The notes beneath the pieces are model-generated. The model had not been told where the DNA came from. It worked only from the letters and a program-made list of their open reading frames with translations, and did not search any database. Below, in pieces: positions 27,380-35,311 of a stretch of 64,000 bases of DNA; the stretch's first letter is position 1, and the number at the start of each line of letters is the position of its first letter. The stretch spans positions 186,001 to 250,000 of the forward strand of contig NZ_JAJFNK010000002.1 in assembly GCF_021739485.1 (NCBI RefSeq), given 5' to 3'. A program made the position numbers and the translations under genes. This DNA is from Alicyclobacillus tolerans (lineage in GTDB: Bacteria; Bacillota; Bacilli; Alicyclobacillales; Alicyclobacillaceae).

Positions 27380-28395
27380 AAAAACTGACCGAAGCGATGG
27401 GCCCATCCGGTTTTGAAACCGAAATTCGAAATGTGATTCGAACAGAAATTGACCCGCTGGTCGACCGACATTACACGGATGTGCTGGGAACGCTCATTGC
27501 CGAGAAAAACGCCAATCACAAGGGTCCGCGGGTGATGTTGGACGCTCACATGGATGAAGTGGGTCTGATGATTGTGCATGCCGAAGAAAACGGCTTGCTG
27601 CGCTTTCGTCCCTTAGGCGGCATCGACCCGCGCGTGTTGGTCTCTAAACCTGTGCACATCGGGGACGAACGGCGCTTTGGAGTGATTGGATCCAAGCCCA
27701 TTCACTTGCAATCTGCGGAAGAACGGCGCAATCCACTGAAAATGGACCAATTGTACATTGACATCGGTGCCCGGGATAAGGAAGACGCTTTGTCGGCAGT
27801 CAAACTCGGCGACACTGCCGTCTTCACCACCAAGTACGAACCCATCGGCGACAACTGCGCGAAAGCGAAGTCGTTTGACGACAGGGTTGGGTGCGCCATC
27901 GTCATTGAGGCCTTGAAAAAGTCGTATGACCTGCCACTGTTTGCCGCCTTTACCGTACAAGAAGAAGTCGGCTTGCGCGGGGCGACTGCGGCTGCTTACC
28001 GTCTGCAGCCGGATATCGCCATTGCACTCGAAGGTACCGTCTGTTTTGACGTGGTGGATGCCCCTGGGCACGGCCAGTCGACCGTCCTTGGAGCGGGACC
28101 TGCACTTACGGTTCAAGACGGCCGGACAATTGCCGACCGGAGGTTTTTGGACTTTATGATCTCCGTCGCAAAAAAACACAGCATCCCCTATCAACTTCGC
28201 CGGGTAAAAGGCGGCTCTAATGACTTTGGCGCCATTCACCAGGTGCGGGAAGGCGTGATTGGAGGCGGGATCTCGGTGCCCGTCCGGTACATCCACGCAC
28301 CGGCCCAAATCATCTCGTTGGACGATTTTCACAATTCAATCCGCCTTTTAGAAGCTGTATTAAAGGAAATTCAGGAAGGGGGATTTACGCTATGA
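27370..28395 (+). CDS. M42-family glutamyl aminopeptidase, second of three paralogues
   Basis: The 341-residue protein is a complete M42 aminopeptidase. It carries DAHMDEVGL, SFDDRVG, the catalytic pair in QEEVGLRGA and the metal-binding histidine in RYIHA. The start ATG 27370 lies inside the end of the first paralogue (10-nt overlap) behind GTGGAGGGA, so translation is coupled; an upstream extension in this frame to 27325 is ignored. It ends in an ATGA overlap with the third paralogue. The three proteins may form a mixed complex, which is inference. Confidence 0.92.
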   Translation: MLLKKLTEAMGPSGFETEIRNVIRTEIDPLVDRHYTDVLGTLIAEKNANHKGPRVMLDAHMDEVGLMIVHAEENGLLRFRPLGGIDPRVLVSKPVHIGDERRFGVIGSKPIHLQSAEERRNPLKMDQLYIDIGARDKEDALSAVKLGDTAVFTTKYEPIGDNCAKAKSFDDRVGCAIVIEALKKSYDLPLFAAFTVQEEVGLRGATAAAYRLQPDIAIALEGTVCFDVVDAPGHGQSTVLGAGPALTVQDGRTIADRRFLDFMISVAKKHSIPYQLRRVKGGSNDFGAIHQVREGVIGGGISVPVRYIHAPAQIISLDDFHNSIRLLEAVLKEIQEGGFTL

Positions 28396-29387
28396 AGGAG
28401 CTAATCTTAGAACTCGCGAGCTATGCTGCACCCTCAGGGACGGAATCGAACATTCAAGAGGCCTTATTAAAACACGTCCGGGATGTGGCTGACGAAGCCT
28501 TCGTGGACACACTCGGAAACGTCATTGCCACAAAACACGGTCACGGGCCGCACGTGGTTTTGGCCGCTCACGCCGATGAGGCCGGTATTATGGCCATTCA
28601 CATCGACGAGTCCGGATACATCCGCATCATTAGCGTCGGAGACGTCAAACCGGCTTCGTTGATTGGCCGACACGTGCAATTCACCCAAGGAATTACGGGC
28701 GTCGTCGGCGTGGAAGACAAGGTGAAACTGCAGGACCTGGCGATGGACCACCTTTACGTCGACATCGGAGCTGCCGATGAAAGCGAAGCCAACGCAAAAG
28801 TGCGCATCGGCGATGAGGCCGTCGTACTAGAACCCGTCGTGCAACTTGGCGATACAAGACTCGCCGGGCGCGCATTGGACAACCGGGTAGGTTGTGCGAT
28901 CGCGATCGAGGCCTTCAAACGAGCGGCTGCCGACGGGGCCCACGTTTCCGTGGTGTTCACGGCCCAGCAGGCTGTAGGGGCTCGCGGTGCCAAGACGGCG
29001 GCGTTCAGACTGCATCCGGACCTGGCCCTCATCGTGGACGCAGTGCCTGCAGGTGACATGCCCTCGGCGCCGCGCATGGAATTGAAGCTTGGCAAAGGCC
29101 CGGCAGTCAAGATTATGGACGGTACCGCCGTGGTTCCACTCGACGTGAAAAACCACCTCATTGACAGCGCGGCTCAGGCGGGCATCGACGTGCAATACGA
29201 AGTTTGGCCGCGCGGCCTCAGCGATGCAGGGGCCATTCAGCTCTCGACGGACGGCATTCCGGTCGGCGGAGTGTCTTATCCAGCGCGTTATCTGGGCGGG
29301 CCGTCGACGGTCGTCGACCTGAATGACGCGAGCGATTGCGCGAACCTGATTGTCGCCGCGATCCGAAATAAAATGGCCGCACAGTAA
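28392..29387 (+). CDS. M42-family paralogue lacking catalytic residues (third of three)
   Basis: This 331-residue protein aligns along its length with the two preceding M42 peptidases and keeps AAHADE and ALDNR. The catalytic pair is lost: where the siblings have QEEVG it has QQAVG, with Gln193 and Ala194 in place of the glutamates. The last metal-binding histidine (RYMHT / RYIHA) is replaced by Gly302 in RYLGG. It should therefore be inactive as a peptidase, possibly a structural or regulatory subunit. The frame is intact with no stops, which argues for selection. It overlaps its neighbour by ATGA. Catalytic roles of these positions are from family knowledge. Confidence 0.85.
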   Translation: MKELILELASYAAPSGTESNIQEALLKHVRDVADEAFVDTLGNVIATKHGHGPHVVLAAHADEAGIMAIHIDESGYIRIISVGDVKPASLIGRHVQFTQGITGVVGVEDKVKLQDLAMDHLYVDIGAADESEANAKVRIGDEAVVLEPVVQLGDTRLAGRALDNRVGCAIAIEAFKRAAADGAHVSVVFTAQQAVGARGAKTAAFRLHPDLALIVDAVPAGDMPSAPRMELKLGKGPAVKIMDGTAVVPLDVKNHLIDSAAQAGIDVQYEVWPRGLSDAGAIQLSTDGIPVGGVSYPARYLGGPSTVVDLNDASDCANLIVAAIRNKMAAQ

Positions 29388-29412
29388 CCCACTCAGTGAC
29401 CCAGTGAAACAC

Positions 29413-29458
29413 GGCCGTCCTAAGCTCATCTTGCGATGTGGCTTTGGGCGGCCTTTGT
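29413..29458 (+). terminator. Terminator after the M42 operon
   Basis: GGCCGTCC (29413-29420) pairs with GGGCGGCC (29446-29453). Inner stems AAGC/GCTT and CATC/GATG extend the hairpin, and TTTGTT follows. The T-run is modest. Confidence 0.7.
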
Positions 29459-29498
29459 TCACTCGTCAACCCAAAGCGAACCTACGATGAGCCACTGT

Positions 29499-29543
29499 CA
29501 AACAAGCCACTGTTAAACAAGCAACTCGCAAACAAGCGACTTC
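29499..29543. repeat. Three degenerate 15-bp tandem repeats
   Basis: Three consecutive 15-nt units share the core AAACAAGCnACT (29499-29513, 29514-29528, 29529-29543). Related AAGCG words continue downstream. They occupy the 350-nt gap between the M42 operon and aroC, which otherwise holds a promoter and no gene. Confidence 0.55.
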
Positions 29544-29649
29544 AAGCGAGCGCAGCGCTGTAATAAGCGGCGCCAACAAGCGCACTCCACAAATTTTTGT
29601 AAATCTTCTTAGGAGTTGAATCAAATCGACCGCGTTCAACAAATATCCG

Positions 29650-29658
29650 TGCTATAAT
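29650..29658 (+). promoter_or_regulatory. Extended -10 promoter for the aromatic cluster
   Basis: TGC followed by a perfect TATAAT (29653-29658) lies 150 nt before aroC. No good -35 box is present, as expected for an extended -10 promoter. The transcript would have a leader of about 140 nt with a purine-rich stretch before the aroC start. Confidence 0.65.
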
Positions 29659-29807
29659 ACAAAAAACATTTTGACCTTGTACCCAAATAGATGTACTTTT
29701 TCCTGCCTCAATTTTTTCATCGGTTTTCTACATCAATATTCTACATCCGTAATCAGGAAAAAGAGTGGAGCGAGAAAAAGAGAAGAAACCAGAGAGGAAG
29801 TCGTTCA

Positions 29808-30965
29808 GTGATTCGGTACTTATCTGCAGGAGAATCCCACGGACCAGAACTAACCGTCATTGTCGAGGGCTTTCCCAGCAATTTAAAGGTTTCCAAGGCA
29901 GACATTGACGAGCAACTGCGGCGCCGCCAATTGGGTTATGGCCGGGGCCGGAGAATGCAGATTGAGTCGGACCAAGTGGAAATCACCAGCGGCGTGCGCT
30001 TCGGTTACACGTTGGGTTCCCCCATCACGATGCACGTTGTGAACAAAGACTTTAAAAACTGGACGGAAAAAATGTCCGTATGGGATGCGCCGCCGGAAAA
30101 CCTCAAACAGGTAACCCGCCCGCGGCCAGGCCACGCGGATTTAGCAGGCGCCATTAAGTACGACCACGAGGACATTCGCAATGTTCTGGAACGGGCGAGT
30201 GCGAGAAACACAGCGACTATGGTGGCTGTGGGAGCGTTGGCCCGGCAACTGCTGGCGCACTTTGGCATCGAAGTGGCTGCGCACGTCGTAGAGATTGGCG
30301 GCGTGACAACGTCTAAAATGCCAGAGGAGTGGGATGAATTCGTCTCTGTCATCAATCAATCCCAGGTTCGCGTGGCGGATCCTAATGCCGAGTCGCAGAT
30401 GATCGTCAAAATCGACGAAGCCAAAGACCGGGGCGATACCGTCGGCGGCGTCTTCGAAGTGATTGTCAAGGGCTGTCCCATCGGCCTCGGAAGTCACGTT
30501 CATCCCGACCGGAAACTCGACGGCCGACTCGCCGGAGCGTTGATGAGCATTCAAGCGATTAAAGGCGTGGAAATTGGCCTAGGTTTCGAGGCCGCCCACC
30601 GTTTTGGCTCGCAGGTTCACGATCCGATTGGTTACAACGGGATCCATTACACGCGGCCCACGAATGGCGCCGGAGGTCTCGAAGGCGGTGTAACCAACGG
30701 CGAACCTATTGTCGTACGTGCGGCCATGAAGCCAATTTCGACCTTATACAAACCGTTAAACAGCGTCGATATGGGAACCAAAGCAGTGGAACCGGCAGCC
30801 GTCGAACGTTCCGACTACTGCGCCGTGCCGGCTGCGTCCGTCGTTGCCGAAAACGTCGTCGCGTGGGTGATTGCAGAAGCGTTCCTCGATAAATTCAGCG
30901 GCGACTCTGTCGAGCAAATCCGTGAATGGCTCACAGTGTACGAACAGCGGGTGAGCCGCCGATGA
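29808..30965 (+). CDS. aroC: Chorismate synthase
   Basis: This 385-residue enzyme forms chorismate from EPSP using reduced FMN, the last common step of the aromatic pathway. Family signatures are [14 protein letters not shown] at the start, [13 protein letters not shown] and [18 protein letters not shown]. subtilis calls this gene aroF. The frame runs upstream to 29691, but the canonical start [12 protein letters not shown] is GTG 29808, preceded by AGAGAGGAAG. It is first in a run of coupled genes: its stop overlaps the aroB start as ATGA. Confidence 0.96.
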   Translation: MIRYLSAGESHGPELTVIVEGFPSNLKVSKADIDEQLRRRQLGYGRGRRMQIESDQVEITSGVRFGYTLGSPITMHVVNKDFKNWTEKMSVWDAPPENLKQVTRPRPGHADLAGAIKYDHEDIRNVLERASARNTATMVAVGALARQLLAHFGIEVAAHVVEIGGVTTSKMPEEWDEFVSVINQSQVRVADPNAESQMIVKIDEAKDRGDTVGGVFEVIVKGCPIGLGSHVHPDRKLDGRLAGALMSIQAIKGVEIGLGFEAAHRFGSQVHDPIGYNGIHYTRPTNGAGGLEGGVTNGEPIVVRAAMKPISTLYKPLNSVDMGTKAVEPAAVERSDYCAVPAASVVAENVVAWVIAEAFLDKFSGDSVEQIREWLTVYEQRVSRR

Positions 30966-32065
30966 CTTCCCGCATCCCGGTGCACACTCGTTCAGCACAG
31001 TACGACGTAGTCATTGGCGCAAAGCTCTTAGACCAACTCGGCGAACATCTCGCGCAGTTGGGGGTAAAACAGGAATCCGGCGTTTTCATCGTTTCAGATG
31101 AAACGTTGGCGGCGTGCGGACACGTCCAACGAGCCCAAGAGGCGTGCACCCAAGCGGGTTATCCAACCGCGGTGGCCGTCGTACCTCCCGGGGACGAAAG
31201 CAAGTCTTTAAGTACAGCGGAACGCCTCTACAATGCGCTGCTCGATGCGGGCATGCGCCGCGACGGCGTGTTGATCGCACTCGGAGGCGGCGTAGTAGGG
31301 GACTTGGCCGGTTTCGTGGCCGCGACTTACCAACGGGGAATTCGCTTTATTCAGGCGCCCACGACGTTGTTGTCCCACGACAGCAGCATTGGAGGAAAAG
31401 TTGGGGTGAATCTGCCCCGGGGCAAGAACCTCGTCGGCGCGTTTCACCAGCCGTTAGCCGTCTTATTTGACGTCACTGCTCTGTCGACGCTGCCGGACCG
31501 AGAGTGGCGAAACGGGATGGCCGAAGTCATCAAACACGGCGTTATTGGCGACGCGGCTTTGTTTGCGTCTCTCGAGGCCAACCCCGTTGCAGTATTTCCA
31601 GGTGAGACCCAAGCGGAAGAGCTGGTGGCGCGAGGGGCGAAAGTGAAAATTCAAATCGTCGAACAAGACGAAAAAGAGAGCAACTTGCGGATGCTGCTCA
31701 ACCTTGGACACACCGTGGGCCACGCGGTGGAACAGGCGTCGTCGTACGGGTTGGGCCACGGCGAAGCGGTTGCGCTCGGCATGCGCGTCGAAGCAGAGAT
31801 CGCGGCAGCGCGAGGGTGGTTGAGCCAACGCGACAAAAACCGTCTGCTCCAGGTCTTGTCTGCCCACGGACTGCCTATCGTCCCGCCAGACTATCCGCTT
31901 GAAGACATCTTGGCGATCTTGGAATTGGATAAAAAACACACCCGTTCTCATTGGACTTTTGTCCTGCCGCAGGCCATCGGGGATGTCGCCATCTGCCGCG
32001 ACGTCACCCGCGACGAAGTCGTGTCTGCCTGGCACCATTCGCGCAAGGAGGAATCGTCTCAATGA
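30962..32065 (+). CDS. aroB: 3-dehydroquinate synthase
   Basis: The 367-residue NAD-dependent enzyme closes the ring of DAHP to give 3-dehydroquinate. The NAD-binding stretch is [19 protein letters not shown] near residue 106, followed by [20 protein letters not shown]. The metal-binding block [11 protein letters not shown] with a further histidine in [10 protein letters not shown] completes the site. ATG 30962 overlaps the aroC stop by 4 nt and the gene ends in ATGA with aroH. The gene order aroC-aroB-aroH is as in B. subtilis. Confidence 0.96.
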   Translation: MTSRIPVHTRSAQYDVVIGAKLLDQLGEHLAQLGVKQESGVFIVSDETLAACGHVQRAQEACTQAGYPTAVAVVPPGDESKSLSTAERLYNALLDAGMRRDGVLIALGGGVVGDLAGFVAATYQRGIRFIQAPTTLLSHDSSIGGKVGVNLPRGKNLVGAFHQPLAVLFDVTALSTLPDREWRNGMAEVIKHGVIGDAALFASLEANPVAVFPGETQAEELVARGAKVKIQIVEQDEKESNLRMLLNLGHTVGHAVEQASSYGLGHGEAVALGMRVEAEIAAARGWLSQRDKNRLLQVLSAHGLPIVPPDYPLEDILAILELDKKHTRSHWTFVLPQAIGDVAICRDVTRDEVVSAWHHSRKEESSQ

Positions 32066-32469
32066 GCTTAAAAATACGCGGCATCCGGGGCGCTGTAACC
32101 GTCAAGGAAAACCATCCCGATGCCATTTTCACCGCCACGAAGGAATTAATGGAACAACTTGTGGCAAAAAACCACCTGGACGTCGACGACGTCGCCAGTG
32201 TGGTGCTCACGATGACTCCCGATCTCAATGCCGATTTCCCTGCGAAAGCGGTCAGAAGCCTCGCTGGATGGCAATGGGTGCCTCTGATGTGTGCTTCGGA
32301 ACTGAATGTTCCCGGTTCATTGCCGATGTGCATCCGGGTGCTTGTCCACGTGAACACGACCCTGCCTCAAGACGCCATCGTCCACGTCTATTTGGGGGAT
32401 GCCGTGGCACTGCGGCCAGACATTGCCGCAAACGGCTCTACAGGAGCCCAAAACCGAGGCAAGGGTTGA
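32062..32469 (+). CDS. aroH: Monofunctional chorismate mutase, AroH type
   Basis: This 135-residue trimeric enzyme rearranges chorismate to prephenate, the branch to phenylalanine and tyrosine. Residues lining the active site of Bacillus AroH are kept: the arginine in IRGIRGA, the glutamate in CASELNV, the arginine in CIRVLV and the tyrosine in HVYLGD. The start is ATG 32062, coupled to aroB by ATGA and preceded by AAGGAGG; the open frame upstream overlaps aroB. Its stop codon lies inside the -35 box of the trp promoter. Confidence 0.95.
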   Translation: MSLKIRGIRGAVTVKENHPDAIFTATKELMEQLVAKNHLDVDDVASVVLTMTPDLNADFPAKAVRSLAGWQWVPLMCASELNVPGSLPMCIRVLVHVNTTLPQDAIVHVYLGDAVALRPDIAANGSTGAQNRGKG

Positions 32470-32495
32470 CGGATCCGCGTCTTACCTCGTATGAT
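32466..32495 (+). promoter_or_regulatory. Promoter of the trp gene block
   Basis: TTGACG (32466-32471, five of six) and TATGAT (32490-32495, five of six) are 18 nt apart. The -35 box includes the aroH stop codon. Transcription should start near 32502, giving a leader of about 270 nt before trpD. Confidence 0.75.
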
Positions 32496-32513
32496 GAGGA
32501 GGAATCTTTAAGG

Positions 32514-32576
32514 TAGAGCAAGTTGAGAAGGTTGTTTGCAAGTGAGCCGAGGGTTTGAGAGTTGAGCTGAGCCGAG
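32514..32576 (+). promoter_or_regulatory. TRAP-like binding site 1 in the trp leader
   Basis: GAG triplets lie at 32544, 32549, 32559, 32564, 32569 and 32574, all in one 5-nt register with a single gap at 32554. Further GAG triplets lie at 32516 and 32525, and AAG at 32528 and 32540, out of register. TRAP binds NAG triplets, preferring GAG and UAG, separated by two or three nt. The site begins about 12 nt after the expected transcript start. A TGTTG-TCCG-CAACA hairpin with a UNCG-type loop follows at 32579. Confidence 0.75.
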
Positions 32577-32654
32577 CGTGTTGTCCGCAACAAGTCCATC
32601 CGTTCTTGCGCACTGCGGTGTTCAAGACCTGGATCTGATATTTTGGACGACAAT

Positions 32655-32705
32655 CCGCAGGTTAGGACCAGCTCCTAACGTGTGGATATTTTTATATTCG
32701 CTCGG
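32655..32705 (+). promoter_or_regulatory. Leader hairpin with anti-Shine-Dalgarno segment
   Basis: GTTAGGA (32661-32667) and TCCTAAC (32673-32679) form a local hairpin. AGCTCCT (32670-32676), partly inside it, is perfectly complementary to AGGAGCT (32764-32770) at the trpD ribosome site. CGCTCGG (32699-32705) is complementary to CCGAGCG (32572-32578) at the end of TRAP site 1. CTGCGG (32613-32618) can pair with CCGCAG (32655-32660). These mutually exclusive pairings suit a TRAP-controlled switch. Reading it as a switch is inference. Confidence 0.55.
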
Positions 32706-32737
32706 AATCAGTCACTTTTGAACACTTGCCTGCCAGG

Positions 32738-32783
32738 CAGCAGTTTAGGGTTGTCGAGACGAGAGGAGCTGAGTGAAATTGAG
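32738..32783 (+). promoter_or_regulatory. TRAP-like binding site 2 over the trpD ribosome site
   Basis: In one exact 5-nt register lie CAG 32741, TAG 32746, GAG 32756, 32761, 32766 and 32771, and GAG 32781, with gaps at 32751 and 32776. An extra CAG is at 32738. The GAGGAG ribosome site (32763-32768) is made of these triplets, and the GTG start at 32773 shares a base with one. Bound TRAP would block translation initiation, as known for trpG in B. subtilis. Confidence 0.8.
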
Positions 32784-33819
32784 TTCATTTGTGAACCGCG
32801 TTCTTAAATCCGTGTCCCAGGGTCAGTCCCTGGATGCCGACACAGCGGAGCAATTCATGAATCAATTGATGGCTGGGGAAATCAGTCCCATCCAAACCGC
32901 GGGACTTCTCGCGGCGATGACAGTACGGGGAGAAACCGTGGAAGAAATTGCGGGTTTCGCCCGGGCGATGCGTAAATTTGCCGTACCCTTTGAGGTTCCT
33001 TTTGAGGTCGTAGATACCTGTGGAACCGGAGGTGACGGTGCTAATACATTTAACATTTCAACGGCGTCGGCCATTGTTTGTGCCGCTGCGGGAGTTCCGA
33101 TTGCGAAACACGGGAACCGCGCCGTTTCCAGCAAAAGCGGCAGCGCCGACGTCCTGATGGCGCTCGGGGCGCGGGTCGATTTGGACGAACACGAAGCCAA
33201 ACAGTGTTTGTTGGACACCAACTTGTGCTTTTTGTTTGCACCAACTTTTCACCCTGCGATGAAGCATGCCGCGGAACCGCGCAAACAACTTGGGTTCCGG
33301 ACGATTTTTAACATCCTTGGCCCATTGACCAACCCGGCTCGCGCAAACCGCCAAGTCCTTGGGGTTTTTCGAGAGGATTTGGTCGAAACCGTCGCTCATG
33401 CCCTGGGCGAGCTCGGGAGCCGTCACGCTTTGGTCGTGCATGGCGCAGGTGGAATTGACGAGTTATCTCTCGCCGGTGAAACCGTCGTCGCCGAGGTGAA
33501 AGACGGCGCGGTGCACAAGTACATGGTCACGCCGGAACAATTTGGGTTGCAACGTGCCGATGTTGCCAGCATTGCGGGTGGAGATGCTGCTGAAAACGCC
33601 GCGATCATCCGCCTTGTGCTTGCCGGTGAAAAAGGACCCCACCGGAACGTCGTTCTCCTCAACGCGGGTGCTGCACTCTACGTTGGAGGCAGTGTGGGCA
33701 GCATAGAAGAAGGGGTGCAAATGGCTGCTGAAACCATCGACAGCGGCCGCGCGGAACGCACTTTGCAGCGCTTTACGTCTGCTACCCATCAATTTGGCCG
33801 TTCGGAGGTCGCGCAATGA
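32773..33819 (+). CDS. trpD: Anthranilate phosphoribosyltransferase
   Basis: The 348-residue enzyme joins anthranilate to PRPP in tryptophan synthesis. The PRPP site is the glycine-rich VDTCGTGGDGANTFNIST near residue 78, with KHGNRAVSSKSGSADVL following. GTG 32773 is chosen because GAGGAG lies just upstream; TTG 32779 is possible. It is the first gene of the trp block here, whereas trpE precedes it in B. subtilis. Its ribosome site lies in a run of GAG triplets, so TRAP-mediated repression of translation is likely. It ends in ATGA overlap with trpC. Confidence 0.95.
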   Translation: MKLSSFVNRVLKSVSQGQSLDADTAEQFMNQLMAGEISPIQTAGLLAAMTVRGETVEEIAGFARAMRKFAVPFEVPFEVVDTCGTGGDGANTFNISTASAIVCAAAGVPIAKHGNRAVSSKSGSADVLMALGARVDLDEHEAKQCLLDTNLCFLFAPTFHPAMKHAAEPRKQLGFRTIFNILGPLTNPARANRQVLGVFREDLVETVAHALGELGSRHALVVHGAGGIDELSLAGETVVAEVKDGAVHKYMVTPEQFGLQRADVASIAGGDAAENAAIIRLVLAGEKGPHRNVVLLNAGAALYVGGSVGSIEEGVQMAAETIDSGRAERTLQRFTSATHQFGRSEVAQ

Positions 33820-34646
33820 GTACGTTTTTAGAAAAAATCCTGGAGACCAAACGCCAGGAAGTAGAAAAGCTGCGCGCGTTGGCGTTGTCGCAGAAACTCG
33901 ATCAGAAACTTCGGGAGTTGCCGCCTTGCCGCGGTTTTGCCCGCGCTATAGCCAGCGGTCCAGACCTGTCCGTCATCGCCGAGGTCAAACAAGCCAGTCC
34001 GTCAAAAGGGCGGATTGCGCAGCATTTCGATCCCGTCGCAACGGCCCGCACATACGAGCAAGCCGGCGCCAGCGCCATTTCCGTGCTGACGGATAAAACG
34101 TACTTTCAAGGTTCGATTGAGGACTTGAGCGCAGTGCGAAAAGCCGTCTCGATTCCAGTGTTGCGCAAGGATTTTCTGATTGACGAAGAGCAAATCAGCG
34201 AAGCCCGGTTGGCGGGCGCCGATGCAGTGCTGCTGATCTGTGCAGCACTGCCCGCCGCGCGTTTGACTGAACTTTCCGCTTACGCAAAATCGATTGGACT
34301 CGATGTGCTCATCGAAGTGCACAAACTCGACGAATTGGAAGCTTCACTCGCAGCAGGCCCCTCGGTTCTCGGCATCAACAACCGGAACCTGCACAGTTTT
34401 GAAGTCTCGCTGGACACCACTTGCAACATCGTCAAACACGTTCCAGAGGGCGTGTTGGTCATTGCCGAAAGCGGCATTCACGAAGCTGCAGATGCTATTT
34501 CGATGGTTCGCTGCCGAGCGCGCGGAGTGTTGGTGGGAGAGTCGTTGATGAAGGCAGGGACACCGGAGCAAGTTGCCGCGAAACTGGCCTCGTTCCGAGT
34601 GCCTTTGCCGACAGGGGACGCAAGCAAGGCGGTCTTGCCGTCGTGA
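33816..34646 (+). CDS. trpC: Indole-3-glycerol phosphate synthase
   Basis: This 276-residue TIM-barrel enzyme closes the pyrrole ring to give indole-3-glycerol phosphate. Family motifs are IAEVKQASPSKG with the catalytic lysine near residue 56, VLRKDFLID, EVHKLDELE and the phosphate-binding GINNRNLHSFEVSLDTT. The ATG at 33816 overlaps the trpD stop by 4 nt, and the end overlaps trpF (GTGA). It is in the normal order of the Bacillus operon. Confidence 0.96.
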   Translation: MSTFLEKILETKRQEVEKLRALALSQKLDQKLRELPPCRGFARAIASGPDLSVIAEVKQASPSKGRIAQHFDPVATARTYEQAGASAISVLTDKTYFQGSIEDLSAVRKAVSIPVLRKDFLIDEEQISEARLAGADAVLLICAALPAARLTELSAYAKSIGLDVLIEVHKLDELEASLAAGPSVLGINNRNLHSFEVSLDTTCNIVKHVPEGVLVIAESGIHEAADAISMVRCRARGVLVGESLMKAGTPEQVAAKLASFRVPLPTGDASKAVLPS

Positions 34647-35311
34647 TCGAACTGAAAATTTGCGGATTGCATCCGGGCGACGACGTCTCTTTTACGACAT
34701 CGCCTGTCGTGACCCACATCGGAGTCATTTTTGTGTCCGCGAGCAAACGCTACGTTGCTCCCGTCGAGGCCAAACCACTCCTTCAACGGGTCGACGCGTC
34801 GTGTCAACCGATTGCAGTGACTGTCGACTTATCGTTGCAGCAAGCTCTCGAGGTCCTGAGCGAATCGGGGGCCACAGGAATCCAACTGCACGGCCAGGAG
34901 CCCCCAGAAATGTGCGAACAGCTGCGAAACCGGGGATACACGGTCTGGAAAGCCCTTCCGGTGAAAGACGGCGTGCAGACTGCACAAGCGGTCGTCGAAC
35001 ACATTCATGCGTACCAGGACTGCGTGGATGCTGTGCTGCTCGATGCTGCGCCCCCGAAATCCGTCCATGCCCAGGTTACGGGCGGACACGGGAGCGCGTT
35101 TGACTGGACCATTCTCGGCCCACTGAAAGAACTTCAACCCAGCCTGCCGCCGCTTTGGATTGCCGGAGGACTCACACCTGAAAATGTGCCCGAGTTGCTG
35201 GCGCATTTTCGACCGGACGGGGTGGACGTCTCGTCTGGCGTGGAGGAGAACGGGCGCAAAGCGACACAGCGGATTCTAGCCATGATTGAGGCGGTGAGCA
35301 GATTTGACTGA
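34643..35311 (+). CDS. trpF: Phosphoribosylanthranilate isomerase
   Basis: The 222-residue TIM-barrel enzyme carries out the Amadori rearrangement between the TrpD and TrpC steps. The start [14 protein letters not shown] contains the catalytic cysteine in KICG. Other conserved pieces are [32 protein letters not shown] and [14 protein letters not shown] with the phosphate-binding glycine and serine. GTG 34643 is coupled to trpC by GTGA; the larger open frame from 34421 is an overlap with trpC. The end overlaps trpB by 8 nt. Confidence 0.95.
   Translation: MIELKICGLHPGDDVSFTTSPVVTHIGVIFVSASKRYVAPVEAKPLLQRVDASCQPIAVTVDLSLQQALEVLSESGATGIQLHGQEPPEMCEQLRNRGYTVWKALPVKDGVQTAQAVVEHIHAYQDCVDAVLLDAAPPKSVHAQVTGGHGSAFDWTILGPLKELQPSLPPLWIAGGLTPENVPELLAHFRPDGVDVSSGVEENGRKATQRILAMIEAVSRFD

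Noticed and set aside
29691-29807. N-terminal extension of chorismate synthase
   Set aside because: The family starts at [12 protein letters not shown]; the upstream part is leader sequence with the purine-rich run.
32661-32697. Classical intrinsic terminator in the trp leader
   Set aside because: The GTTAGGA/TCCTAAC hairpin is separated from the T-rich tract by about eight nt, so it is treated as a switch element rather than a strong terminator.
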